DNA of 15,992 nt, from contig JBGTIS010000141.1 in NCBI GenBank assembly GCA_041745535.1, positions 1 to 15,992 of the forward strand, read 5' to 3'. Shown piece after piece: positions 8,601-14,571 of this stretch. The translations under genes and the position numbers were made by a program. Origin of the DNA: JBGTIS01 sp041745535. GTDB lineage: Bacteria > Bacteroidota > Bacteroidia > Cytophagales > Cyclobacteriaceae. The stretch's first letter is position 1. Each line of letters begins with the position of its first letter. The notes beneath the pieces are model-generated. The model searched no databases. It was not told the origin of the DNA and saw only the letters and a program-made list of their open reading frames with translations.

Positions 8601-9253
8601 TGGCACAACTCTATGGTTGGGGCTGGTTCCGCGACGACCAGGGTCGACAGGTTTTCGACGCCGTCAGTGGCCGTCCGCTCCGATCAGAAGAACAGGTGAA
8701 TTTTGGTTCTGCCATACCCAAATGGGTAGGTGGTTTTACCAACAGCTTTAACTATCAGGGTATCAATCTGTCGTTTCTCATAGATTTCAAACTGGGTCAT
8801 AAAATGATTTCCGGTACCCACGTTAATGCGTATCGGCACGGCCTGGACAAAGCTACGCTGGTAGGAAGAGACGTAGGCTATGTAATCGGTGAGGGTGTTA
8901 TGGCGGACGAGTCAGGAAACTATGTTACCAATACCGCACGGGCCGAAATTCAGCCCTATTATGAAACCATTCGTTCCGGCAGAATGTCTGAGCAATCGGT
9001 ATTTAACGCGGGCCTGTGGCAACTGCGACAGATTACCCTGGGTTATGACTTCAGCCGCATTCTTCCTGACGACAAATTTATCAAAGGATTACGACTGAAT
9101 ATTGTCGCCAATAATGTAGCGGTTATCAAGAAATGGGTACCTCATATTCACCCTGATCAGTCCGGATTGATCTCTGATACTATGATAGGCCTGGAAGCTA
9201 CCGGGTTGCCGATTACCCGCAGCATCGGTTTTAACCTGAATGTTAAATTCTAA
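5693..9253 (+). CDS. SusC/RagA-family TonB-linked outer-membrane transporter with STN signalling domain
   Basis: An 1186-residue protein. Residues 1-26 look like a Sec signal peptide (hydrophobic run, cleavage near LSAQQ). An STN (secretin/TonB short N-terminal) domain lies at about 46-115 (SLSSVLQEIEKTYKVNFYYQV, then DYYYVFKK), the part that contacts FecR in signalling transporters. A linker of roughly 45 residues leads to the CarboxypepD_reg-like domain at about 163-234 (ISGRVIDLENNEALPGVNV, FSSVGY). LSEVVVTALGIEKE (240-253) is the RagA/SusC signature, followed by the plug at about 268-390 (LQGKVAGVNI, IRIRGISS, VLKGAAASALYGSRAKDGVIMITT). The remainder is a 22-strand-type barrel ending GFNLNVKF. 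It imports large ligands across the outer membrane with TonB energy and works with the SusD encoded 49 bases downstream. The STN domain plus the adjacent sigma/anti-sigma pair implies that it also reports ligand binding. Substrate is unknown; the downstream sugar-acid genes suggest a uronate- or aldonate-linked carbohydrate. Confidence 0.95.
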   Translation: MTHYCTHICWACIILLCPWLPNRLSAQQLALTTELPAHTVGQHEGKSLSSVLQEIEKTYKVNFYYQVQDVEHKFVDQPVQIAEQKDLKKTLTEVLEKLSLDFKKVGKDYYYVFKKDQHDLPEKIKKNSFSGSLYTDTKSSLQMLAALPKVTLDQSLTALEQTISGRVIDLENNEALPGVNVFAKGTLSGTVTDMDGNYKITVNDSVSILVFSSVGYGSEEIPINGRSIINVEMSPDIQALSEVVVTALGIEKEAKTLGYATAKVEPEEFNVNRTPNFMNSLQGKVAGVNITSLGTGPQGSSKIRIRGISSFGGDNSPLIVVNGVPIDNTSFGARGEVSERGSNRTSDSGDGLSSINPDDVTSMTVLKGAAASALYGSRAKDGVIMITTRNRAAGKGIQLEYNSNYTFDTPLDYTNYQYEYGQGEGGVRPTSPRPVSGVWSFGEKFQPGMTQILFDGIEVPYVPQPNKVRDYYRNGSTFANTVTISSGGDYGGFSLSVSNMDSKAILPGSNYNRKTINLGFTQTLANKLTVSGNINYSKEDRKNPPNIAEQDYSPVVIYTLATSMPLDLLEKYAFDENGNEFPYSRFTNRTNPYFALSRFENNIRDRIYGNLTAKYNFTDWLYLQARVGQDYFMRDQEYNLPTGSQRQSSPPPGFVNGEYVQDQLRFREINTDFLIGASQTFGDFGINVNLGGNQMYRRSDRNNILAELFYTRNKYTIENSSKVSPQYTISERQVNSLYASSEFSYKGFAYLNATVRNDWFSTLSPENRSILYPSVTGSFVFSQAFENLPNWLSFGKIRAAYAEVGSDTDVEPYANNLFYGINPQQFPDEDGTPKPVASISGAVVPNTNLRPMRVTEKEIGLEMQLFDNLRFEVSLYDKLSSDQILQAQISDGSGYTTQLINVGESVNRGVEMMVDVSLFKNQNFLWNFNANASYNNSEVLSLGSDVEGSFITVAEGEFHGELRQEVGKPLAQLYGWGWFRDDQGRQVFDAVSGRPLRSEEQVNFGSAIPKWVGGFTNSFNYQGINLSFLIDFKLGHKMISGTHVNAYRHGLDKATLVGRDVGYVIGEGVMADESGNYVTNTARAEIQPYYETIRSGRMSEQSVFNAGLWQLRQITLGYDFSRILPDDKFIKGLRLNIVANNVAVIKKWVPHIHPDQSGLISDTMIGLEATGLPITRSIGFNLNVKF

Positions 9254-9302
9254 TCAGCACACCATGATTCATCTTTTTCTCAACTTTCAATACAAAAGAA
9301 AA

Positions 9303-10832
9303 ATGAAAAATATCAATACATATAGCCTGCGTTGGCTCCTGGCTTTCGCTTTAATAACTGCCTGTGACGATGGGTTTGATGAAATGAATACCAATCCGGT
9401 CCGCTTAACTTCTGTGGACCCTGCGTTTCAGTTGAATTATACCATTATTGAAAGCGCGCCCGTATATGGCAACCTTACTTATGAAACTACCATTGTACGA
9501 CAAATGATTACTCCTTTTACGGGGGTGGGTACTGGCGGTAACCTTAATCAGGACAATCGGTCAGCCACCCAGGACAACTGGCAGCGATACTTCCGGAATA
9601 TTGTCAAAAATGTAACAGATGTGGTGGAGCGGACGAAAGATGATCCTGAAAACGCTAACCTATACCATATGGCCAGGATTTGGAGAGCGCACGCCTTTAT
9701 GGTGCTTACCGATACCTATGGCGATATTCCATACACGGAAGCCGGACTCGCATACCTGGGAGAAATTGTGTTTCCTGCTTATGATAGCCAGGAGGCAGTT
9801 TACACCGATATTCTGAATGAACTGGAAACGGCTGCCGCCGCTTTGGATGCGGCCAAACCCATTGCCTCTCAGGATATCTTGTACAAAGGGGATGTTACCC
9901 GCTGGAAGCGCCTGGGAAACTCCCTCCTGCTGCGGGCTGCCATGCGGCTTACCAAGGTAAACCCGGGACTGGCACAGCAATATGTGGACAAAGCAGTGGC
10001 CGGTGGACTGATGCAGTCTAACGACGACAATGCCGTAATCCGCCACGATGCCAATTACAGAAACCCTTTGGGTACGCAGCTGAATGGCGGACAGGCCCCT
10101 TTCTATTATTTGGACCAGGAATTTGTCAATTTTCTGAAAAGTAATAACGATCCCCGACTGGCAGCTATCGCCGTCAGATATGTGGGTGCCCTGAGTGGCA
10201 ACGATCAGGTAGAGGAGAATGCGGTTCGCACCGCTGACGTGCAGGTGGGCATGCCGCAGGGGTACGACAATACCACCATACCTCCTGTAGCGGAAGCGGC
10301 AGGCCTGGCCAGCTTATTCGACTACAGTCAGCTCGACAGAAAGCGGTTGGGCGATCCGGAGGCACCCAGCTTTCTGGTTACCTATGCGCAAACCCAGTTG
10401 TTACTGGCAGAAGCAATTGTCCGTGGTTGGGCGCAGGGAGATGCAAATTCTTTGTATCCTGCAAGTATCGTTGCACACATGGAGCAACTTGCGGCCTATG
10501 GAGATGATAGCAATATTCCTGATAGTTTGGTAGATGTTTATATACAAACACATCCTTTGGCTGTCGGTAAAGAATTGGAGCAGATCAATAATCAGTATTG
10601 GGTGGCTTCTTTTCTGAATGGCCCCGAAGCATTCGCCAATTTTCGCCGAAGCGGTTATCCGGTGGTAGCACCCAATCCGTATCCGGGCAGCGACCTTAAA
10701 ACGGAAGATTTTATCCGCAGGTTAACCTATCCCGATTCCGAACTTACGGTAAATAAAGAACATGTAGATGTGGCCATCAGCCGGCAGGGACCCGATGACC
10801 TGGATACCCGCATTTGGTGGGACGTGGAGTAG
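9303..10832 (+). CDS. SusD/RagB-family nutrient-binding surface lipoprotein
   Basis: A 509-residue lipoprotein, the binding lid of the SusC transporter upstream. The start is set at MKNINTYS because a lipoprotein signal follows (hydrophobic 11-20, lipobox ITAC with Cys21). A longer frame to 9240 would overlap susC and place extra residues ahead of the signal. Several acidic residues follow the cysteine (CDDGFDE), in line with the surface-export signal described for Bacteroidota lipoproteins. The body shows the SusD helical pattern: DNWQRYFRNIVKNVTDVVE, ARIWRAHAFMVLTDTYGDIPYTEA (the usual strongly conserved TPR-like segment), DILNELETAAAALD, and GDVTRWKRLGNSLLLRAAMRL. The C-terminal part has YAQTQLLLAEAI and FANFRRSGYP. 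These features fit the SusD-like branch of the family. It would bind glycan or another ligand at the cell surface and hand it to SusC. Specificity cannot be inferred. Confidence 0.94.
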   Translation: MKNINTYSLRWLLAFALITACDDGFDEMNTNPVRLTSVDPAFQLNYTIIESAPVYGNLTYETTIVRQMITPFTGVGTGGNLNQDNRSATQDNWQRYFRNIVKNVTDVVERTKDDPENANLYHMARIWRAHAFMVLTDTYGDIPYTEAGLAYLGEIVFPAYDSQEAVYTDILNELETAAAALDAAKPIASQDILYKGDVTRWKRLGNSLLLRAAMRLTKVNPGLAQQYVDKAVAGGLMQSNDDNAVIRHDANYRNPLGTQLNGGQAPFYYLDQEFVNFLKSNNDPRLAAIAVRYVGALSGNDQVEENAVRTADVQVGMPQGYDNTTIPPVAEAAGLASLFDYSQLDRKRLGDPEAPSFLVTYAQTQLLLAEAIVRGWAQGDANSLYPASIVAHMEQLAAYGDDSNIPDSLVDVYIQTHPLAVGKELEQINNQYWVASFLNGPEAFANFRRSGYPVVAPNPYPGSDLKTEDFIRRLTYPDSELTVNKEHVDVAISRQGPDDLDTRIWWDVE

Positions 10833-10834
10833 AG

Positions 10835-10975
10835 AGGTAGTGGGAAGTCAGAAGTTGAAATGTTGAATTAAAAATGTTAAATGTTGAATTGGAATGTCCT
10901 CACTCAACCGCGCGTCGGCCGCATTTAACATTAGGCCCGCAAAAGTCACTGCTGGCTTCCTGCTTTTCACTACCT
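10835..10975. repeat. Intergenic cluster of short direct and inverted repeats
   Basis: The 175-base gap between the SusD and aldolase genes holds several related short repeats. AAATGTTGAATT occurs at 10858-10869 and again at 10879-10890. ATGTTAAATG (10874-10883) recurs inverted as CATTTAACAT (10922-10931). AGGTAGTG (10835-10842) recurs inverted as CACTACCT (10968-10975), with further partial pairing next to both arms. The nested inverted pairs could fold into a long imperfect hairpin with a GC-rich apex (around CCGCGCGTCGGCCGC). It may attenuate transcription between susD and the catabolic genes, or be a genomic intergenic repeat; neither is proven. Confidence 0.5.
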
Positions 10976-11007
10976 TCTTAAATACATTATGATGCAATTA
11001 AAATTCT

Positions 11008-11769
11008 ATGAAAAACCTTAAAAAACGATTACAGCAGGGAGAAACATTAAATGGGTGCTGGCTGAACCTGGGCAGCCCTCTTACGGCTGAAATTGTAGGC
11101 TTATCAGGCTTCGATTGGGTGCTGATTGACCTGGAACATGGTGCCGGTTCAGAAAAAGATGTGCTGCACCAGTTACAGGCATTGGAACATACTCCTGCTG
11201 CTCCAATCATCCGGGTGGAAAGCTCGGAACGCCAGAGGTTTCACCGGGTACTCGATCTGGGCGCAGAAGGTATTATGTGCCCGCGGGTAGGCAACGTAAC
11301 CGAAGCGGAAAAAGTGGTCAGTGCCCTGCGCTATCCGCCGGAAGGAAGCCGGGGCATAGCCAAAATGGTGCGGGCTACCGGTTTCGGACAAAACTTTACT
11401 GCCTACCACCAAAATGCCAGGGAAGACATCCTGGGTGTGGTACAGATAGAAACGCTGGAAGTACTGGACCACTTGGATGCCATCGCGGCCCTGGATGGGG
11501 TGGATGTATTGTTTATCGGTCCGGCCGACCTATCTATGGCATTGGGCTGTTTTGGTGAGTACGATCATCCACAATTCAAAGATGCGCTGAAAGCTACCGT
11601 GAATGCCACACAAAAGGCCGGTAAAGCCACCGGCATTATTTTGTTTGATCCGGATGATTTCAAAACTTATCATGACATGGGCATCAAAATGATTGCCTGT
11701 GGAGCCGATTCCATCTTCGTGGCCAATGGTGCCCGGCAAATGGCACAAAAGCTCAGTGCCTTTAAATGA
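11008..11769 (+). CDS. HpcH/HpaI-family class II aldolase (2-keto-3-deoxy-sugar-acid aldolase)
   Basis: A 253-residue metal-dependent pyruvate aldolase of the HpaI/GarL/RhmA group. Visible motifs are FDWVLIDLEHG (35-45), GAEGIMCPRV (85-94), the PEGSRGI segment (111-117), VVQIETLEVLD (144-154) and VLFIGPADLS (167-176). His44, Arg69, Glu148 and Asp174 sit one residue short of the catalytic His45, Arg70 and metal-binding Glu149, Asp175 known in HpaI, and length is normal, so it should be active. Such enzymes split 2-keto-3-deoxy acids into pyruvate and an aldehyde. Known examples act on 5-keto-4-deoxy-D-glucarate (giving tartronate semialdehyde), 2-keto-3-deoxy-L-rhamnonate or 4-hydroxy-2-oxoheptanedioate, and they are promiscuous. 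The GarR-type reductase two genes downstream favours a GarL-like role. It is the first gene of a tight cassette with the GntP permease (20-base gap) and is cytoplasmic. Exact substrate is inference. Confidence 0.93.
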   Translation: MKNLKKRLQQGETLNGCWLNLGSPLTAEIVGLSGFDWVLIDLEHGAGSEKDVLHQLQALEHTPAAPIIRVESSERQRFHRVLDLGAEGIMCPRVGNVTEAEKVVSALRYPPEGSRGIAKMVRATGFGQNFTAYHQNAREDILGVVQIETLEVLDHLDAIAALDGVDVLFIGPADLSMALGCFGEYDHPQFKDALKATVNATQKAGKATGIILFDPDDFKTYHDMGIKMIACGADSIFVANGARQMAQKLSAFK

Positions 11770-11789
11770 TCTGAAAACAACAGTTATTT

Positions 11790-13223
11790 ATGATTTTTAC
11801 TGACCCCCTGTTTATCCTGCTTATTGGTGTGCTGATCGTAGTTGGTGGTATCATCGGACTACGGCTGCACCCTTTTCTGGCGCTGCTGCTGGGCGCTTTT
11901 GTGGTAGCCCAACTCACGCCCGGTTCGGCGATCGAACAATATGTGCTGAGTAAAGGGGGTACCGCCGGCGCCGCGCAGGCCCTGGCCGACAAAGCGGTAG
12001 GCGAAAGAATCGCCATACAGTTTGGCGCTACCTGCGAAAAAATAGGAATCCTCATTGCCATGGCCTCTATCATCGGGAAATGTATGCTGGAAAGTGGTGG
12101 CGCGGAAAGAATTGTGCGTTCCACCCTAAAAGTAACGGGTATTTCCAAAGCTCCGCTTACTTTTCTGGGCAGCAGCTTTTTCATCGGCATACCGGTGTTT
12201 TTCGATACGGTTTTTTACCTCATGATCCCGCTGGCCAAAGCCATGGCCATCCGGATTGGTAAAAACTACCTGTTGCTGGTGCTTTGTATTACTGCCGGAG
12301 CCGCCATGGCCAATTCGCTGGTGCCCCCTACCCCCGGCCCGCTGTTTCTGGTCAGTGAAATGCAGATCCCGATTGGCATGATGATGATCGGCGGTATTCT
12401 GGTTGGGATTGTAACCATTGCCGTGGGGTATTTATTTGCTGCCTGGGCCAACAAAAAATGGCCTGTACCCCTGCGTGATTCTATGGAGGCTCCATTGAAA
12501 AATATACAATCGCTGTCGTCGCAAACAAGTCTGCAACTGCCACCCTTGTGGCTGTCGTTGCTTCCCATCCTGATTCCGCTGGTGTTTATCAGTGGCAATG
12601 CCGCACTGAATACGTTTATGGATGCTGATGCTTCCCAAGGCTTTCTGGTAGGAGCCGTGAATTACCTGGGCGAAAAAAATATCGCCCTGGTAGCCGGTGG
12701 GTTATCAGCCTTAATTATGCTGGCGATTCAGAAAAGGGGCAACAAGCAGGAATTGCTGGAATCGGTACAAACGGCTCTGATGAGTGGCGGGATGATCATA
12801 TTGATTACGGCTGCCGGTGGCGCCTTTGGCGGCATGCTGCAGCAAACCGGTATCAGCGAGCGCATTGGGGCACTGACCCAGGATTTTCAGATGGCACTGC
12901 TGCCGCTGGCATTTTTAATTACCGCCGTGGTAAGAACGGCGCAGGGTTCCGCTACCGTAGCCATGATTACCGCATCGGGCATTCTGTCTGGCATGTCGAA
13001 TGCCGCTTATCTGGAATACCATCAGCTGTACATCGGGCTGGCCATTGCCTGCGGCTCCAAACTGATTCCCTGGATGAACGACAGCGGTTTCTGGATTGTG
13101 TGTAAAATGAGCAACCTGACCGAAAAAGAAGCGCTGAAAACCTTTTCTCCCCTGCTCACTATTATGGGGATTACCGGACTGATTGTGATTCTGATTGCCG
13201 CCAAGTTGTTTCCGCTGGTATAA
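11790..13223 (+). CDS. GntP-family gluconate/sugar-acid permease
   Basis: A 477-residue polytopic inner-membrane protein, slightly longer than the approximately 440-450 residues usual for the family. Hydrophobic segments run throughout, with the first two at about 7-24 and 28-41. Family signatures include RLHPFLALLLGAFV (25-38), IASIIGK-type GILIAMASIIGKCMLESGGAERI (86-108), FIGIPVFFDTVFYLMIPLAKA (131-151) and NSLVPPTPGPL (175-185). A hydrophilic loop lies at about 220-252, and the C-terminal half has GGAFGGMLQQTG and RTAQGSATVAM segments. GntP proteins are proton symporters for gluconate and related acids such as L-idonate, fructuronate or glycerate. The gene sits between an aldolase and a dehydrogenase, so it probably brings a monocarboxylic sugar acid, or a keto-deoxy acid formed outside, into the cytoplasm. 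The ATG at 11790 follows the aldolase stop by 20 bases, so co-transcription is likely. Confidence 0.94.
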   Translation: MIFTDPLFILLIGVLIVVGGIIGLRLHPFLALLLGAFVVAQLTPGSAIEQYVLSKGGTAGAAQALADKAVGERIAIQFGATCEKIGILIAMASIIGKCMLESGGAERIVRSTLKVTGISKAPLTFLGSSFFIGIPVFFDTVFYLMIPLAKAMAIRIGKNYLLLVLCITAGAAMANSLVPPTPGPLFLVSEMQIPIGMMMIGGILVGIVTIAVGYLFAAWANKKWPVPLRDSMEAPLKNIQSLSSQTSLQLPPLWLSLLPILIPLVFISGNAALNTFMDADASQGFLVGAVNYLGEKNIALVAGGLSALIMLAIQKRGNKQELLESVQTALMSGGMIILITAAGGAFGGMLQQTGISERIGALTQDFQMALLPLAFLITAVVRTAQGSATVAMITASGILSGMSNAAYLEYHQLYIGLAIACGSKLIPWMNDSGFWIVCKMSNLTEKEALKTFSPLLTIMGITGLIVILIAAKLFPLV

Positions 13224-13257
13224 AGTATTGAGAAAATAATTGATCGATTAATACAAA

Positions 13258-14133
13258 ATGGAAAAAATTGGATTTATAGGATTGGGCATCATGGGCAAAC
13301 CGATGGCATTGAACCTGGTGAAAGCAGGGTACTCCCTGGTGGTTTCCGATAAAAACAAAGCTTCCGGCGAACTGGTACAGGCAGGCGCGCAATCCCTCTC
13401 AACCAACAAAGCCATTGCCGAACAATGCGACATCGTCATCACCATGCTGCCCGATTCTCCGGATGTGGAAGCAGTGGTGCTGGGAGAGGACAGCGTTTTA
13501 GCAGGCATGAAAAGAGGATCGCTGTTTATTGATATGTCTACCATTGCGCCTGCTGTGGCTAAAAAAGTATATGAAAAAATGCGGGAGAAAGCCGTGGAAG
13601 CCCTGGATGCACCCGTATCGGGCGGACAGGTGGGCGCCGAATCCGGATCGGTATCGTTTATGGTGGGCGGTGCTGAAAAAGCCTTTCAGAGAGCCCGCCC
13701 CCTGTTTGAGGTAATGGGCAAAAACATCGTACACATCGGAGAGGCTGGCGCCGGACAAACCACCAAAGCCTGTAACCAGATTATTGTGGGCATCACCATT
13801 CAGGCAGTGGCCGAAGCTTTTACCCTGGCTAAAAAAGCCGGCCTCGACCTGGAAAAAATGAGAGAGGCACTTCTGGGAGGTTTTGCCCAAAGCCGAATCC
13901 TGGACCTGCATGGCAAACGGATTATTGAGCAAAATTTCCAACCCGGCTTTAAAATCAAATTACACCGGAAAGATATGAACATTGCCCTGCAGGCTGGAAA
14001 AGAGTTTTCGGTACCCCTGTATGGCGCTGCCCAGGTAGCCGCCCACATGGATGCCATGCTGGCACAGGGAAACGGTGAACTGGACCACAGTGCCATTGCC
14101 CTGTTTCTGGAGAAAATCTCAATGGAAATGTAA
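13258..14133 (+). CDS. NAD(P)-dependent beta-hydroxyacid dehydrogenase, GarR (2-hydroxy-3-oxopropionate reductase)-like
   Basis: A 291-residue cytoplasmic oxidoreductase of the 3-hydroxyisobutyrate/tartronate semialdehyde reductase group. The N-terminal Rossmann motif is GFIGLGIMGKPMA (5-17). Asp31 at the end of the second strand suggests a preference for NAD(H), but this is only a rule of thumb. The substrate-binding segment DAPVSGGQVGAESG lies at 117-130, and GAGQTTKACNQI at 164-175 contains the catalytic Lys170 and Asn173. Length and motif spacing are those of GarR/GlxR. The expected reaction is reduction of tartronate semialdehyde to D-glycerate, which would complete the step after the upstream aldolase. 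Related enzymes act on 3-hydroxyisobutyrate, L-threonate, D-erythronate or succinic semialdehyde, so specificity needs testing. It lies 34 bases after the GntP gene and closes the cassette. The A-rich stretch before the ATG (aatacaaa) resembles other starts here. Confidence 0.92.
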   Translation: MEKIGFIGLGIMGKPMALNLVKAGYSLVVSDKNKASGELVQAGAQSLSTNKAIAEQCDIVITMLPDSPDVEAVVLGEDSVLAGMKRGSLFIDMSTIAPAVAKKVYEKMREKAVEALDAPVSGGQVGAESGSVSFMVGGAEKAFQRARPLFEVMGKNIVHIGEAGAGQTTKACNQIIVGITIQAVAEAFTLAKKAGLDLEKMREALLGGFAQSRILDLHGKRIIEQNFQPGFKIKLHRKDMNIALQAGKEFSVPLYGAAQVAAHMDAMLAQGNGELDHSAIALFLEKISMEM

Positions 14134-14233
14134 TGCTTTTGCCTGTTTCGATAGATCACACTGATATCTGGAAAAATTGCATACTGAAATAAGTGCGAAG
14201 TAAATGAACAACTGTTAATTTAAGCTATCAGGT

Positions 14234-14400
14234 AATTATCACTGGTAGAAATAACTTCTGAAACACATGAAGCAAACTAGAATAACAAAATTAATATGTT
14301 CTGGTGTCATTCCGAGGGACGAGGAATCTTTGCCAACCCAAAATAAATACACCTTAACCTACAGCCGAAACAATTTAACCGCATCAATTATCATTGGTAG
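14234..14400 (+). repeat. Pair of 15-base direct repeats
   Basis: AATTATCACTGGTAG at 14234-14248 recurs as AATTATCATTGGTAG at 14386-14400, with one mismatch. The copies are 152 bases apart and bracket the first part of the repeat-derived sequence. They might be a duplicated insertion site, a pair of regulator sites, or chance. Confidence 0.35.
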
Positions 14401-14490
14401 CGGTCATTATGTGGAACAAACGCATATTGGTGGCTATGAGCTTTTAAAGTCTTTGCTATACCAAAAGGGATGCTTCGCAAAGGCCAGCAC
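14304..14490 (+). repeat. Intergenic repeat of the 'CHSERSEES/VIPRDEES' type
   Basis: GTGTCATTCCGAGGGACGAG at 14304-14323, continuing into GAATCTTTGCC, is a typical opening of the widespread Bacteroidota intergenic repeat. Its usual closing part, GGGATGCTTCGCAAAG, is seen at 14468-14483. The interior (about 14341-14460) does not look like the usual short spacer, so the element may be degenerate or carry an insert. Assignment rests on recall of such repeats, not on alignment. A partial relative, TTTGTCATCCCGAACGG, lies at 15760-15776. Confidence 0.5.
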
Positions 14491-14571
14491 ACTCCACGCC
14501 GTATGGCAATACCACAGAACTTAGTTTACAAAATAATAAAATCATTATTCACTTATAACAACAAATTAAAG

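Larger units (their letters stand above)
14134..14571. other. Gene-free stretch with repeat-derived sequence
   Basis: No credible gene is seen in these 438 bases. The first part is AT-rich and holds a weak hairpin (CTATCAG 14225-14231 with CTGGTAG 14242-14248, one G-T pair). An 85-codon frame at 14267-14524 is judged spurious, because its translation contains VIPRDEESLP, which comes from a common Bacteroidota intergenic repeat. The last part probably contains the promoter and leader of the downstream dehydratase-like gene, AT-rich from about 14520, but no element matched the consensus well. Confidence 0.6.

Noticed and set aside
9240..9302. Earlier SusD start overlapping susC
   Set aside because: The lipoprotein signal begins at the ATG at 9303; the 21 extra codons would disrupt it.
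14267..14524. 85-codon open frame on the plus strand
   Set aside because: Its translation carries VIPRDEESLP, a product of an intergenic repeat, it has no domain, and it overlaps the repeat-derived lead-in of the next gene.
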